Below, in pieces: positions 15,018-22,995 of a stretch of 40,261 bases of DNA. The position numbers and the translations under genes were made by a program. Positions within the stretch are counted from its first letter, which is position 1; each line of letters starts with the position of its first letter. The notes beneath the pieces were generated by a model, which saw only the letters and a list, made by a program, of their open reading frames with translations, ran no database searches and was not told the DNA's origin. The DNA comes from Candidatus Omnitrophota bacterium (GTDB taxonomy: Bacteria; Omnitrophota; Gorgyraeia; Aquiviventales; Aquiviventaceae): the NCBI GenBank assembly GCA_016206675.1, contig JACQRD010000080.1:1-40261 (forward strand), in the 5' to 3' direction.

Positions 15018-16127
15018 TCAGGCTGTTTGTTCAGCGGCCCGGATGCGCTCGGTGATCGGGGGGTGGTCGTAGAACATCCACACCACCCACCGCGGAGGAT
15101 TGGGATCCGCCAGATTCAGCGCCGCCAAGCGGCGCAGCGCGGCGGCGAAAGCGCGCGGCCGGCTGGCCGTCTGCACGGCGAAGCGGTCCGACTGCCACTC
15201 GAAATGGCGCGAGAGCCCGTTTTGGATGGGCAAGCCGATCAGCCCCAACACGGAGAGCCACAAGGCCAGCGCCGGAAACCCCGCGATATCCGCCAGGCCC
15301 TCCAACTGCAACCACCCCACCCAGAAGCCGGCGAGGGCGCGCGTGAGCGTGAAGGCCACCCACGATCCCACCGCGCTGATGACCAACTGCTTCGTGATAT
15401 GGCGGTAGCGGTGGTGGGCCAGCTCATGAGCTAAGACGCCTTCGATTTCCTCCGGTGTGAAGTCGGCAATCAGCGTATCGGAGAGCAGCACCCGCCGCGT
15501 GCCGCCGAGCCCTGCCAGCGCCGCGTTGGCTTTGCGCGTCTCAGCTCCTAAGTTGAAGCGGTACACCCCCAACGCCGGCAGCTTCACGCGCTCGCACAGG
15601 GCCAGCAGGCGCTTCACTAACGTCTCCTGTTCAACCGGCGTCGTCTTATAGAAGATCGGTAAGAGCACGGTCGGGAAAATGCGTGCCAACACCATGCTGA
15701 AGGCCACCCATCCGAGCGTGGCCCACAGCGGCCACGTGCGCGGGGCTGCCCGCAGCAGGACGTACAACCCCTCGATGAGCAACCCTCCTAACACGGCGCT
15801 CACCGCCAGGTGCTTGGCTTCGCGCAGGCACCATTTCGCGAAGGACATTCGGGAGAGATGAAACCGGTGCTCGAGCAGAAACCCGCCGTAAAACCGCAGC
15901 GGCAGCCCCGCCGCGTACACCAGCGACCCGAAGACGGCCAGATACCCCGCGACGACCAGCCATTCGGTTGACGTCCACCGGCGCGCCCACTCCGCGATCC
16001 CATGCGAGGCGCTGCTCAGTTGGATGAACGCTAGTACCAACGCCGAGTAGGCCAGGTCAACCAGCAGCAGACGCCGGCGGGCGCGGGCGTAGCGGCGCGC
16101 GTCGTCCACCGGTTGCGATGGGGTCAT
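15018..16127 (-). CDS. M48-family (Ste24-like) membrane metalloprotease
   Basis: 369 residues with several membrane helices in the N-terminal half and a zinc-protease core. HELAHHRYRH (about residue 235) carries the HExxH zinc motif and FEWQSDRFA (about 315) carries the third ligand Glu; KTTPVEQETLVKRLLALC (about 180) and NAALAGLGGTRRVLLSDTL are typical of Ste24/CAAX-type proteases. Such proteins cleave prenylated or misfolded membrane proteins. The start overlaps the glpD stop by 4 nt, so it is read in the glpK-glpD operon. The role in glycerol use is unclear; co-transcription may be incidental. Confidence 0.88.
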   Translation of the reverse strand: MTPSQPVDDARRYARARRRLLLVDLAYSALVLAFIQLSSASHGIAEWARRWTSTEWLVVAGYLAVFGSLVYAAGLPLRFYGGFLLEHRFHLSRMSFAKWCLREAKHLAVSAVLGGLLIEGLYVLLRAAPRTWPLWATLGWVAFSMVLARIFPTVLLPIFYKTTPVEQETLVKRLLALCERVKLPALGVYRFNLGAETRKANAALAGLGGTRRVLLSDTLIADFTPEEIEGVLAHELAHHRYRHITKQLVISAVGSWVAFTLTRALAGFWVGWLQLEGLADIAGFPALALWLSVLGLIGLPIQNGLSRHFEWQSDRFAVQTASRPRAFAAALRRLAALNLADPNPPRWVVWMFYDHPPITERIRAAEQTA

Positions 16128-17770
16128 GCGCCGCGTCCCACCTGGACCGGCTGCTGCCCAACGGCCTGCTCCCGAAAGGAGACGGCGGCCGACAGGAATC
16201 GCAGGTAGTCCTCCGCCTGTTCGGCCGTCTGGTGAGGGCTGAAACCTCCGTAGCGCTGCAACAGCTCTTCCACCGCCGGCAGCGCATCAAGCCCATGGCA
16301 GGCGCTCCACGCCATGGGCAGCCGCCGCGCCATCACGTCAGTGATCGTGCAGGCCATTTCCTGCTGGATGGCGTAGACGCCTTCGGCGGCGAGCCACTCG
16401 TGATGCGGGCAGAGACGGTCGGCCAGCGCCGCATCGGCTCCGACGACGTGCAGAAGGGAGAGCGTGCCGGCGCCATAGCGGTTCACGAGGCGCGAGAGCG
16501 TGTCGGGATCGACGAGCCGGATCAGCTCCGGCACCTGATCAAGCAGCATGGAATGGACCGGCTCCATCAGATGCACTTGATCGGTCAGGCAGCGCTCTCC
16601 GCTGAAGCGGCCGCAGCGCATCGCCATCTCCACCGCCTGACGAGCCATCACCCGATAGGTGGTGTACTTGCCGCCCATCACGCTGATCAGCCCGGAGGTG
16701 CTGACTTCGATGCGGTGCTCGCGCGAGGCCGCGGTGGGGGTTCCTGAAAAGGCCAGCAGCGGCCTAGCACCGGCGAAGGTGGCGAGGACGTCCTCCGGTG
16801 TTAGGTGGCTGCCCGGCAAGACGCGATTGGCTTCCTCGAGAAGGTAAGCCACCTCCTCCGGCGTGGCCCGCAGATCATCCAGCGAACCGCCCACCACGGA
16901 CTCCGTCGTGCCCACAATCGAGTGCTGCGCCCATGGCAGGATGAAGAAGAGGTGCCGGTCACGGCGGCTTTCGGCCAGCACCGCGGTCTGGGCCAGCTGG
17001 CGCACGACGAGATGGATGCCCTTCGTCGGGGCCAGGCGCAGCGGCGCGTGGGGATCGTCCAGCCGGCGCACGCCGTCGGCCCACGGCCCGGTGGCATTGA
17101 TGACCATGCGCGCGCGCACCTCAACCGTCCGCCCGCCGATGCGGTCGCCCACAACCCCTCCGCAGAGCGCTCCGTCGCGGCGCAGCCACTGCAGCAGGCG
17201 GGCATAATTAAGGCACACCGCGCCGAAGCGTTGCGCTTGCAGCACATTCGCCAGGCACAGGCGCGCATCATCCATCTGGCAATCCATGTAGACGCCGGCC
17301 ACCCGCAAGCCATCCACCCGCAGCGCCGGCTCCAGCGCCGCCGCCCGCTGGGGTAGGACCATCTTGTGGGCGGGCAGGCCGCCTCGCCACGCCAACAGGT
17401 CATAGAGTGTTAAGCCCGCGTTGATCTTCCAGGCCGGCCGGCTGGAATGCGAATAGACCGGGATCATCAGCGCGAAGGGATGCACGACGGCCGGGGCGAT
17501 AGCGCGGAGAATGCGCCGCTCGCGCAGGCTTTCAAAAACCAACCGCAGCTGCCCATGCTCCAGATACCGCAAGCCTCCATGGATCAGCTTGGACGTCTTC
17601 GAGCTGGTGCCGCCGGCGAAGTCCCCCTGCTCCACGAGGGCTACCGACAGCCCGCGCATGACGGCATCGCGGGCAATGCCGGCGCCAACGATACCGCCAC
17701 CCACCACAAGAACGTCAAACGGCGTGGCGGCCAGCTGCGCGATCCGCTGGGCGCGCTGAGTCACCACCAT
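16124..17770 (-). CDS. glpD: Aerobic-type glycerol-3-phosphate dehydrogenase
   Basis: 548 residues. A FAD-binding Rossmann motif DVLVVGGGIVGAGIARDA (about 19-36) and the family segments GTSSKTSKLIHGGLRYLE, HPFALMIPVYS and TKGIHLVV are all present. The enzyme oxidises glycerol-3-phosphate to dihydroxyacetone phosphate and passes electrons to quinone at the membrane. The ATG at 17770 overlaps the glpK stop by one base (TGATG), so this start is preferred over longer in-frame options that lie inside glpK. It completes the glycerol pathway begun by GlpK. No glycerol facilitator or glpR-type regulator is seen nearby. Confidence 0.94.
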   Translation of the reverse strand: MVVTQRAQRIAQLAATPFDVLVVGGGIVGAGIARDAVMRGLSVALVEQGDFAGGTSSKTSKLIHGGLRYLEHGQLRLVFESLRERRILRAIAPAVVHPFALMIPVYSHSSRPAWKINAGLTLYDLLAWRGGLPAHKMVLPQRAAALEPALRVDGLRVAGVYMDCQMDDARLCLANVLQAQRFGAVCLNYARLLQWLRRDGALCGGVVGDRIGGRTVEVRARMVINATGPWADGVRRLDDPHAPLRLAPTKGIHLVVRQLAQTAVLAESRRDRHLFFILPWAQHSIVGTTESVVGGSLDDLRATPEEVAYLLEEANRVLPGSHLTPEDVLATFAGARPLLAFSGTPTAASREHRIEVSTSGLISVMGGKYTTYRVMARQAVEMAMRCGRFSGERCLTDQVHLMEPVHSMLLDQVPELIRLVDPDTLSRLVNRYGAGTLSLLHVVGADAALADRLCPHHEWLAAEGVYAIQQEMACTITDVMARRLPMAWSACHGLDALPAVEELLQRYGGFSPHQTAEQAEDYLRFLSAAVSFREQAVGQQPVQVGRGA

Positions 17771-19254
17771 CAACGACTCCGGCTGCGCACGCGCGCCACC
17801 GCCTCTTGCCAGCCGCGAGACAACCGCTGCCGCTCGCGCGGCGGCATGCGCGGCGTGAAGACGCGCTCCGGCTGCCCCGCCAGCCGCGAGACATCCCGCG
17901 GCGTCCACCACCCAATGCCGATGCCGGCGAGCAAGGCCGCGCCCTTACCGGTATTGGCGACCATGGCGGGGCGCAAAACGGGAATGCCTAAGAGGTCGGC
18001 CTGAAACTGCATCAACCAGTCATTGCGCGCGGCCCCGCCGTCGACGCGCAGCTCACGCAGCCGCAGGCGGCTGTCTAGCTCCATTGACTCCACGACGTCG
18101 CGCGTTTGATAGGCCAGCGATTCGAGGGTGGCCCGGATGAGCACCTCACGCGTTGAGCCGCGCGTGAGGCCGATGACCGCCCCGCGCGCGCCCATGTCCC
18201 AGTACGGGGCCCCCAGCCCCACGAACGCGGGCACCACGTAGACGCCCCCCGTGCTTTTCGTGCGCCGCGCAATGGCCTCGGTGTCTGCGGCGCTGGCGAT
18301 GATCCGCAGGCCGTCGCGCAGCCACTGAATGGCGGCTCCGGCGATGAAGACGCTACCCTCCAGCGCATAGGCCGGCTCGGAACCGCCCCCGTAGACCAGC
18401 GTCGTCACCAGGCCGTGGCGGCTGCGGACGAATGTCGATCCCGTATGCAGCAGCAGAAAACAGCCGGTGCCGTAGGTATTCTTCGCTGTGCCGGGCGAGA
18501 GGCAGCCGTGGCCGACCATCGACGCCTGCTGATCGCCCGCCACGCCCGTAATGGGAAGACCGGCGGGCAGTGGCGCGCGGCCTGCCGTCACCCCAAAACG
18601 CCCGTTGGGCGGCAACACCTGCGGCAAGAGCGAGGCCGGCACGCCCAGCAGGCGGCAGAGCTGCGCATCCCACCGATGTGCGCGGATGTTGTAGAGCAGC
18701 GTGCGGGAGGCGTTGGTGAAATCGGTGGCGTGCGTCCGGCCGCCGGTGAGGTGCCAGATCAGCCAGCTGTCCACGGTGCCGAAGGCCAGCTCTCCCCGCT
18801 GCGCCTGGCGCCTAGCACCGGGCACGTGATCCAGCAGCCACTGAATCTTTGTGCCGGAGAAGTAGGCGTCCAGCACCAAACCGGTCTTCCGCTGGAACGC
18901 CCGAAGATGGCCGCGGGCTTTCAGCCGGTCGCACAGGGGGGCTGTCCGGCGGCATTGCCAGACGATCGCGTTGGCGATGGGCCGTCCGGTGCGGCGGTTC
19001 CAGACGATGGTGGTTTCCCGCTGGTTGGTGATGCCGACCGCGGCGAGGCGCCGGGGGCTGATGCGCGCGGCATCCAACGCGCGCTTGATGACGGCCCAGG
19101 TGACGGAGAGGATCTGATCCGGCCGATGCTCCACCCAGCCGGGGTGAGGGTAGTGCTGCGGCAGCTCGGCGTAGGCCCGGGACACCACCCGGCCGCGCCG
19201 GTTGAAGAGGAGCACCGTCGTCCCTGTGGTGCCCTGGTCAATCGCCAATATCAT
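17770..19254 (-). CDS. glpK: Glycerol kinase
   Basis: 494 residues, full length for the FGGY kinase family. Landmarks: LAIDQGTTGTT (3-13, phosphate loop), GWVEHRPDQI, GITNQRETTIVW (glycerol-binding Arg-Glu pair), FGTVDSWLIW, DFTNASRTLL, GVAGDQQASMVGHGC and the C-terminal LRVDGGAARNDWLMQFQADLL. It phosphorylates glycerol to glycerol-3-phosphate, the substrate of GlpD next door. TACTGT ends 5 nt upstream of the ATG, a weak candidate for a -10 like those of ispH; no Shine-Dalgarno was found. Upstream is a palindromic heptamer element. Confidence 0.96.
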   Translation of the reverse strand: MILAIDQGTTGTTVLLFNRRGRVVSRAYAELPQHYPHPGWVEHRPDQILSVTWAVIKRALDAARISPRRLAAVGITNQRETTIVWNRRTGRPIANAIVWQCRRTAPLCDRLKARGHLRAFQRKTGLVLDAYFSGTKIQWLLDHVPGARRQAQRGELAFGTVDSWLIWHLTGGRTHATDFTNASRTLLYNIRAHRWDAQLCRLLGVPASLLPQVLPPNGRFGVTAGRAPLPAGLPITGVAGDQQASMVGHGCLSPGTAKNTYGTGCFLLLHTGSTFVRSRHGLVTTLVYGGGSEPAYALEGSVFIAGAAIQWLRDGLRIIASAADTEAIARRTKSTGGVYVVPAFVGLGAPYWDMGARGAVIGLTRGSTREVLIRATLESLAYQTRDVVESMELDSRLRLRELRVDGGAARNDWLMQFQADLLGIPVLRPAMVANTGKGAALLAGIGIGWWTPRDVSRLAGQPERVFTPRMPPRERQRLSRGWQEAVARVRSRSR

Positions 19255-19267
19255 CGTTTACAGTAGA

Positions 19268-19337
19268 GAGGTTGAGGGTTCAGGGGTGGGGGTTCAGGGG
19301 AATGACCCCGAACCCACAACCCTCAACCCAGAACACC
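19268..19337. repeat. Heptamer palindrome GAGGGTT / AACCCTC upstream of glpK (element R9)
   Basis: The left arm is GAGGTTGAGGGTTCAGGGG TGGGGGTTCAGGGG; the loop is AATGA; the right arm is CCCCGAACCCACAACCCTCAACCC. Complementary over about 30 nt with few mismatches. It belongs to the same word family as the elements at 24793-24860 and 32167-32234. Confidence 0.85.
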
Positions 19338-19396
19338 ACACGTCCTTCCGTGTGATGTAAGTATACCTGAGGAATACTACGCGGGGTTACGCGGAA

Positions 19397-19843
19397 TTAA
19401 GCGCGACTGCGGTTATGGAGGGAGGCGGCCAGCACGTTGATGGCGTCGGCGAGTTCGGTGAGCTCATCGCCAGCGCGCAGTTTCACCTGGACGTCGTACT
19501 GGCCGTTGGCCATGCGTGCTAGCGCGGCATGGATCCTGACGAGCGGGCCGGCGACCCGGTGGCTCAGGCGAACGCCCCACCAGATCACCAGCGGGGTCAC
19601 CGCCAGCAGCTCGAGCACAATCGTCCAGCACATGGTCTGCAGCAAGGAGACCATGAGGAGATTGCCGGTCAGCTCAAATGAGGAGAGTGTGAGCCAGCCG
19701 CCCACATAGACGGCGGCGACAGCCAGCACCGCCATGGCGCACAGGATGACGACCATGGCGTTGACGAAGCGAAACTGCAAGGGCCGGTTCACCACCCACC
19801 GGCGTCGGCGAGAGCGCTCTGCCCCATGCGCGTGTGCGGCCAT
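19397..19843 (-). CDS. Two-TM HAMP-type membrane protein, paralogue of the gene at 20343-20783
   Basis: 148 residues. Two hydrophobic helices (FVNAMVVILCAMAVLAVAAVYV and CWTIVLELLAVTPLVIWWGV, in parts) flank a short loop, then a HAMP-like segment: RLSHRVAGPLVRIHAALARMANGQYDVQVKLRAGDELTELADAINVLAASL (in parts), including the conserved VAGPL and the acidic DELTELADAIN. There is no kinase, cyclase or methyl-accepting output domain. GGAGG lies 4 nt before the ATG at 19843. It is read after the pilin gene (11-14 nt gap) and is clearly related to the first gene of the operon, so the two proteins may form a heteromeric membrane unit near the pilin. Confidence 0.8.
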   Translation of the reverse strand: MAAHAHGAERSRRRRWVVNRPLQFRFVNAMVVILCAMAVLAVAAVYVGGWLTLSSFELTGNLLMVSLLQTMCWTIVLELLAVTPLVIWWGVRLSHRVAGPLVRIHAALARMANGQYDVQVKLRAGDELTELADAINVLAASLHNRSRA

Positions 19844-19857
19844 CATGCCTCCGTGTG

Positions 19858-20334
19858 CTAGGCCAGCAGCGGATCCGCCGCGTCGGCGGGCCCGTCGCTG
19901 TCCACGTGGATCAATAGGCTGTGGTCGATATAAAAATGGCGCACCCCGGTTCTCCCTGGCGTCACAGGATCCGCTTGCAGCGAAAAACCACCTCCGCCGG
20001 AAGCCGGCGCGTACGTAAAGGTATAGCCTTGCTTCGTCACCGTCGTGCCGTTGCCGATGAGATCCGGTGTCACGTACGGCGGCGAGGCCGTTCCCAGCTG
20101 CATGAGCGTCGACGGGTAGGCGTGGTAAGACAAGAAAAACATCTGGCAGGATTGGGCCACATGCCGCAACGACCCCACGGCGAGCTGCTCGTACGCGCTG
20201 ATGCGCGCGCGCTGCAGCTGGACCATCCCGATCGCCGCCAGCAGCCCCACGATCACCGCCACCATCACTACTTCGATGAGGGTGAACCCCGCCCCACGGA
20301 CGTGGGGCGGGGTGAAGGCGGCGCGGCGGCGCAT
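19858..20334 (-). CDS. Type IV pilin-like protein
   Basis: 158 residues. The class III signal is complete: a short basic leader ending in GAG, then FTLIEVVMVAVIVGLLAAIGM with Glu at +5 of the cleaved form, as in type IV pilins and type II secretion pseudopilins. The helix is followed by RARISAYEQLAVGSLRHVAQSCQMFFLSYHAYPS and a C-terminal region with AYPSTLMQL, PDLIGNG and GYTFTYAPASGGGGFSLQADPV, common in pseudopilins. The leader is unusual: its codons 9-14 lie in a perfect 13-bp inverted repeat (20286-20313). The gene sits between two paralogous HAMP-type membrane genes, 8 nt after the first and 14 nt before the second. Confidence 0.9.
   Translation of the reverse strand: MRRRAAFTPPHVRGAGFTLIEVVMVAVIVGLLAAIGMVQLQRARISAYEQLAVGSLRHVAQSCQMFFLSYHAYPSTLMQLGTASPPYVTPDLIGNGTTVTKQGYTFTYAPASGGGGFSLQADPVTPGRTGVRHFYIDHSLLIHVDSDGPADAADPLLA
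20286..20313. repeat. Perfect inverted repeat in the prepilin leader
   Basis: ACCCCGCCCCACG (20286-20298) and its exact complement CGTGGGGCGGGGT (20301-20313) are separated by two bases. The hairpin lies in the prepilin leader just before the cleavage site codons and would be very stable in mRNA near the start of translation. Confidence 0.9.
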
Positions 20335-20342
20335 GCGTGGAC

Positions 20343-20783
20343 TCACCCCACTCGGGTGCGAAGGAACTCGGCGAGCGTGTTGACGGCATCGGCCAGCTCC
20401 CTGAGCGAATCCCCCTTGCGCAGCGTGATGCGCTGGCGGAAATTGCCGGTGGTCATCTCCCGCAGGACGGCCATGATGCGCACCAGCGGCCCAGCGACCT
20501 TGTGGGTCATTCGCAAGCCGATCCAGACGACAACCGGCGCGATGACGAGCAGCTCGAAGGTCACCACCAATCCCACCGTGGTCAGCTGGGCCACCGCCAC
20601 CGGATCCTCGGTAAGGCTGTAGGTGCGCAGCGTAAACCACAGGGCGAAGTAGACACTCGCGAGCGCGCCAATGGTCAGCAGCAGCAGCACCGACAGCATA
20701 ATGCCGATGAACTGGTATTGCAGCGGCGGGTTGACCAGCAGCTGCCGGCGCTGGTACGCGCGCGGGCCCGGCGCAGATGCCAT
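20343..20783 (-). CDS. Two-TM HAMP-type membrane protein, first gene of the pilin operon
   Basis: 146 residues from the ATG at 20783, which has a strong GGAGG ribosome binding site. Like its paralogue at 19397-19843 it has two membrane helices (FIGIMLSVLLLLTIGALASVYF and GLVVTFELLVIAPVVVWIGL, in parts) and a HAMP-like end: RMTHKVAGPLVRIMAVLREMTTGNFRQRITLRKGDSLRELADAVNTLAEFL (in parts). No output domain follows. Similarity over VAGPLVRI and ELADA(V/I)N is easy to see by eye. The operon reads HAMP, pilin, HAMP, from a minus-strand TATAAT at 20841-20846. A role in signalling to pilus assembly is inference. Confidence 0.82.
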   Translation of the reverse strand: MASAPGPRAYQRRQLLVNPPLQYQFIGIMLSVLLLLTIGALASVYFALWFTLRTYSLTEDPVAVAQLTTVGLVVTFELLVIAPVVVWIGLRMTHKVAGPLVRIMAVLREMTTGNFRQRITLRKGDSLRELADAVNTLAEFLRTRVG

Positions 20784-20840
20784 GGCACCTCCTCTTGTTT
20801 GTCCAGGGAATACCACGATTTGCGCCCCTCCGCAATGGGA

Positions 20841-20848
20841 ATTATACT
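20841..20848. promoter_or_regulatory. Overlapping divergent -10 boxes for the pilin operon and the IMPase gene
   Basis: Minus strand: perfect TATAAT at 20846-20841, about 57 nt upstream of the HAMP gene. Plus strand: TATACT at 20843-20848, ending 7 nt before the IMPase ATG at 20856. The two boxes share four bases, so polymerase could occupy only one at a time. -35 matches are weak on both strands. Confidence 0.5.
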
Positions 20849-20855
20849 GATGGGC

Positions 20856-21650
20856 ATGTCCGTCTCACTGACCGCCTGCGCGCACGCGGCCGAGCACGCC
20901 GCCCGCGCGGCCGGAGCGCTACTGCTACGGCACGTCGACCGACCGAAGCGCGTGAGCACCAAGCGCAACGCCGTCGACCTCGTCACGAACATCGACCGGG
21001 CCTCCGAGCGGCTCATCTCTACGACCTTGCAGCGCGCCACACCCGCCTTCGACTTCCTCGGTGAGGAGCGCGGGGCGCGCGAGGCGGGGGCCGCCTACCG
21101 GTGGATCGTCGATCCGATCGACGGGACGAACAACTTCGTGCACGGCTTGCCGCTCTTCGGCGTCTCGATCGGCCTGGAGCACCGCGGCCGCGTGGTGGTG
21201 GGGGTGGTCTACGACCCGTCGAGGCGGGAACTCTTCAGCGCCATCCGCGGACGGGGGGCGCGGCTTAATGGACGCCGCGTGCGCGTCGCCCGCACGCGGC
21301 GGCTGGCCGAGAGCTTGGTGTCGACGGGCTTTTCCTTCAACTTCCGCCGCCACGCTCAACCCTACCAGCGGTGGTTCCGCCAGTTCCAGTGCCGCTCACA
21401 CGGGGTGCGGCGCATCGGCTCAACCGTCCTCTGCTTGGCGTGGATCGCCGCCGGGCGCCTTGAAGGTTTCTACGAACGGGACCTGTGGCCGTGGGATATC
21501 GCCGCCGGGTCGCTGTTGGTCGCGGAGGCGGGCGGGCGCGTGACGGATCTCGACGGCGGCCCGGCCAGCCTGTCGAGCGGCCAGTTGTTGGCCTCCAACG
21601 GGCGCATCCACCGCGAGATGCTGCGTATCCTGAAGAACGTGAATGGGTAA
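20856..21650 (+). CDS. Inositol monophosphatase family protein
   Basis: 264 residues with all the metal-site motifs of the family: LVTNIDRASE, FLGEERG (the Glu-Glu), WIVDPIDGTNNFVHG, then YERDLWPWDIAAGSLLVAEAGG with the WD motif. Family members dephosphorylate inositol-1-phosphate or, in bacteria, related sugar or nucleotide phosphates; the exact substrate is unknown. The start at 20856 is chosen because a TATACT box is 7 nt upstream; in-frame ATGs at 20835 and 20850 lie in or before that box. The TAA stop is formed within the following palindromic element. Confidence 0.92.
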   Translation: MSVSLTACAHAAEHAARAAGALLLRHVDRPKRVSTKRNAVDLVTNIDRASERLISTTLQRATPAFDFLGEERGAREAGAAYRWIVDPIDGTNNFVHGLPLFGVSIGLEHRGRVVVGVVYDPSRRELFSAIRGRGARLNGRRVRVARTRRLAESLVSTGFSFNFRRHAQPYQRWFRQFQCRSHGVRRIGSTVLCLAWIAAGRLEGFYERDLWPWDIAAGSLLVAEAGGRVTDLDGGPASLSSGQLLASNGRIHREMLRILKNVNG

Positions 21651-21730
21651 ATGCGTCAATGAGTGAATGCGTTAGAACGTCTTAGAGTTGGCGGTTACCC
21701 ATTCACGCATCGACGCATTCACACATTTAC
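21638..21730. repeat. Palindromic GAATGGGTAA / TTACCCATTC element between convergent genes (element R10)
   Basis: The left arm GTGAATGGGTAAATGCGTCAATGAGTGAATGCG and the right arm CGGTTACCCATTCACGCATCGACGCATTCAC share complementary words (period about 7-8). The stop codons of both converging genes lie in its arms. It is a candidate bidirectional terminator, although no T tract follows. Confidence 0.8.
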
Positions 21731-22995
21731 TGTCGTTCGAGCAGCACGAACGTTTCCACGTGGGGTGTCTGCGGAAACATGTCAAACGCCCGCACCGTGG
21801 CCACCCGGTAGCGCGGGAAGGCCTCGAGCAGCACGCGCAGATCGCGAACCAGCGACACGGGATTGCACGAGAGATACGCGATACGCTGGGGCCGCGCCGC
21901 CAAGATGGCCGAGAGCACTTGCACGTGCGCGCCCTCTCGCGGCGGATCCACAATCACCGCATCCGGCTTCGCTGGCTTCAGCCAATACCGCCGGTCCATC
22001 AGCACCTCTTCCGCCCGTCCGGCGATCCACTGCGCGTTCTCCACGTCGTTGGCCGCCGCGTTAAGCCGCGCCAACTCCAGATGGTGCGGCTCGCTGTCGA
22101 TGCCGTACACCCGGCCAAACGCGCGCGAGAGATACAGCGCCGCCACCCCGACGCCGCAATAGAGATCCCACGCCACCTGATCTCGCCGCGCGGCGACGGC
22201 CTCGCGCACCGCCCGGTAGAGCCGCTCCGCTTGGATCGTGGACGACTGGAGGAAGCTCAGCGGTGCGAGTTTCACGCGCAGCCATCCGATGCGCTCCTCC
22301 AGATAGTCGCTGCCGAAGAGCCGGGTGAGCTGCTGCGGCACGGCCACATCCGCCAGGCGGTCTGTCCGGCCCCAGTACGCGCTGCAGAGCACCGGGTGCC
22401 GCTCCATCAGCCGGCCCATCAGCCCGCTGACGGCTGCCGCTGCGGCCTCGTCAAGGCCGGCGGTGGTCACCAGACACAGCAGCATGCGCTGGTCTGCGTG
22501 GCTGTAGCGGACGACGGCGTACCGGATACATCCCTGGTGGGTGCGGGGATGGTAGACCGGAAGGCCCGAGGCCTCAACCAATGCCCGCATCTCGCGCAGC
22601 ACTGGCATGACCGGTTGCGGCAGCAGCAGGCAGTCATCGAGATCGACCACGCGGCGGAAGGAGTGCCTCGCATGCAAGCCGAGGGTCACGCGGCCGCCGG
22701 CCTCGCCGAAGGTCAGCTCCGCTCTCGTGCGGTAGCGCCAGGGCTCCTCCAGCCCGATGAGCTCGAGGTCGGACGGCATGCCCGGCACGGCGGCCAGGGC
22801 GCTGCGCAGCCGCTGCCGTTTGAGGGCCAACTGGTCCGCGTAGGAAAGATCCTGCAGCGCGCAGCCCCCGCAGATCCCGAAGTACGGGCATGGCGCCTGA
22901 ACGCGCTTGAACGAAGCTGGAGGCTGGAGGCTGGAAACCGGATCGGCCTTTTCCTGCTTCCAGCTTCCTGCTTCCAGCTTCCGCTCGCTTACCAT
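21727..22995 (-). CDS. 23S rRNA (uracil-C5)-methyltransferase, RlmD/RumA family
   Basis: 422 residues. A [4Fe-4S] motif CPYFGICGGC (Cys36, Cys42, Cys45) near the N-terminus is followed by the TRAM-free core: YRTRAELTFGEAGG, DLYCGVGVAALYLSRAFG (SAM-binding), IVDPPREG and LSCNPVSLVRDL with the catalytic Cys, and FDMFPQTPHVETFVLLER at the C-terminus. This is the RumA/RlmD/TrmA pattern; which uridine it modifies cannot be told. The ATG (22995) overlaps the rhomboid stop by 7 nt. Residues 4-29 (ERKLEAGSWKQ and on) come from the repeat at 22913-22983 and are not family sequence, so the family-like protein begins at about Phe29. Confidence 0.9.
   Translation of the reverse strand: MVSERKLEAGSWKQEKADPVSSLQPPASFKRVQAPCPYFGICGGCALQDLSYADQLALKRQRLRSALAAVPGMPSDLELIGLEEPWRYRTRAELTFGEAGGRVTLGLHARHSFRRVVDLDDCLLLPQPVMPVLREMRALVEASGLPVYHPRTHQGCIRYAVVRYSHADQRMLLCLVTTAGLDEAAAAAVSGLMGRLMERHPVLCSAYWGRTDRLADVAVPQQLTRLFGSDYLEERIGWLRVKLAPLSFLQSSTIQAERLYRAVREAVAARRDQVAWDLYCGVGVAALYLSRAFGRVYGIDSEPHHLELARLNAAANDVENAQWIAGRAEEVLMDRRYWLKPAKPDAVIVDPPREGAHVQVLSAILAARPQRIAYLSCNPVSLVRDLRVLLEAFPRYRVATVRAFDMFPQTPHVETFVLLERQ
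22913..22983. repeat. Heptamer palindrome GGAGGCT / AGCTTCC inside the methyltransferase gene (element R11)
   Basis: The left arm is GAAGCTGGAGGCTGGAGGCTGG; the loop is AAACCGGATCGGCCTTTTC; the right arm is CTGCTTCCAGCTTCCTGCTTCCAGC. It lies in the first 28 codons of the rRNA methyltransferase gene, near the rhomboid stop. Same word family as R6. Confidence 0.82.
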
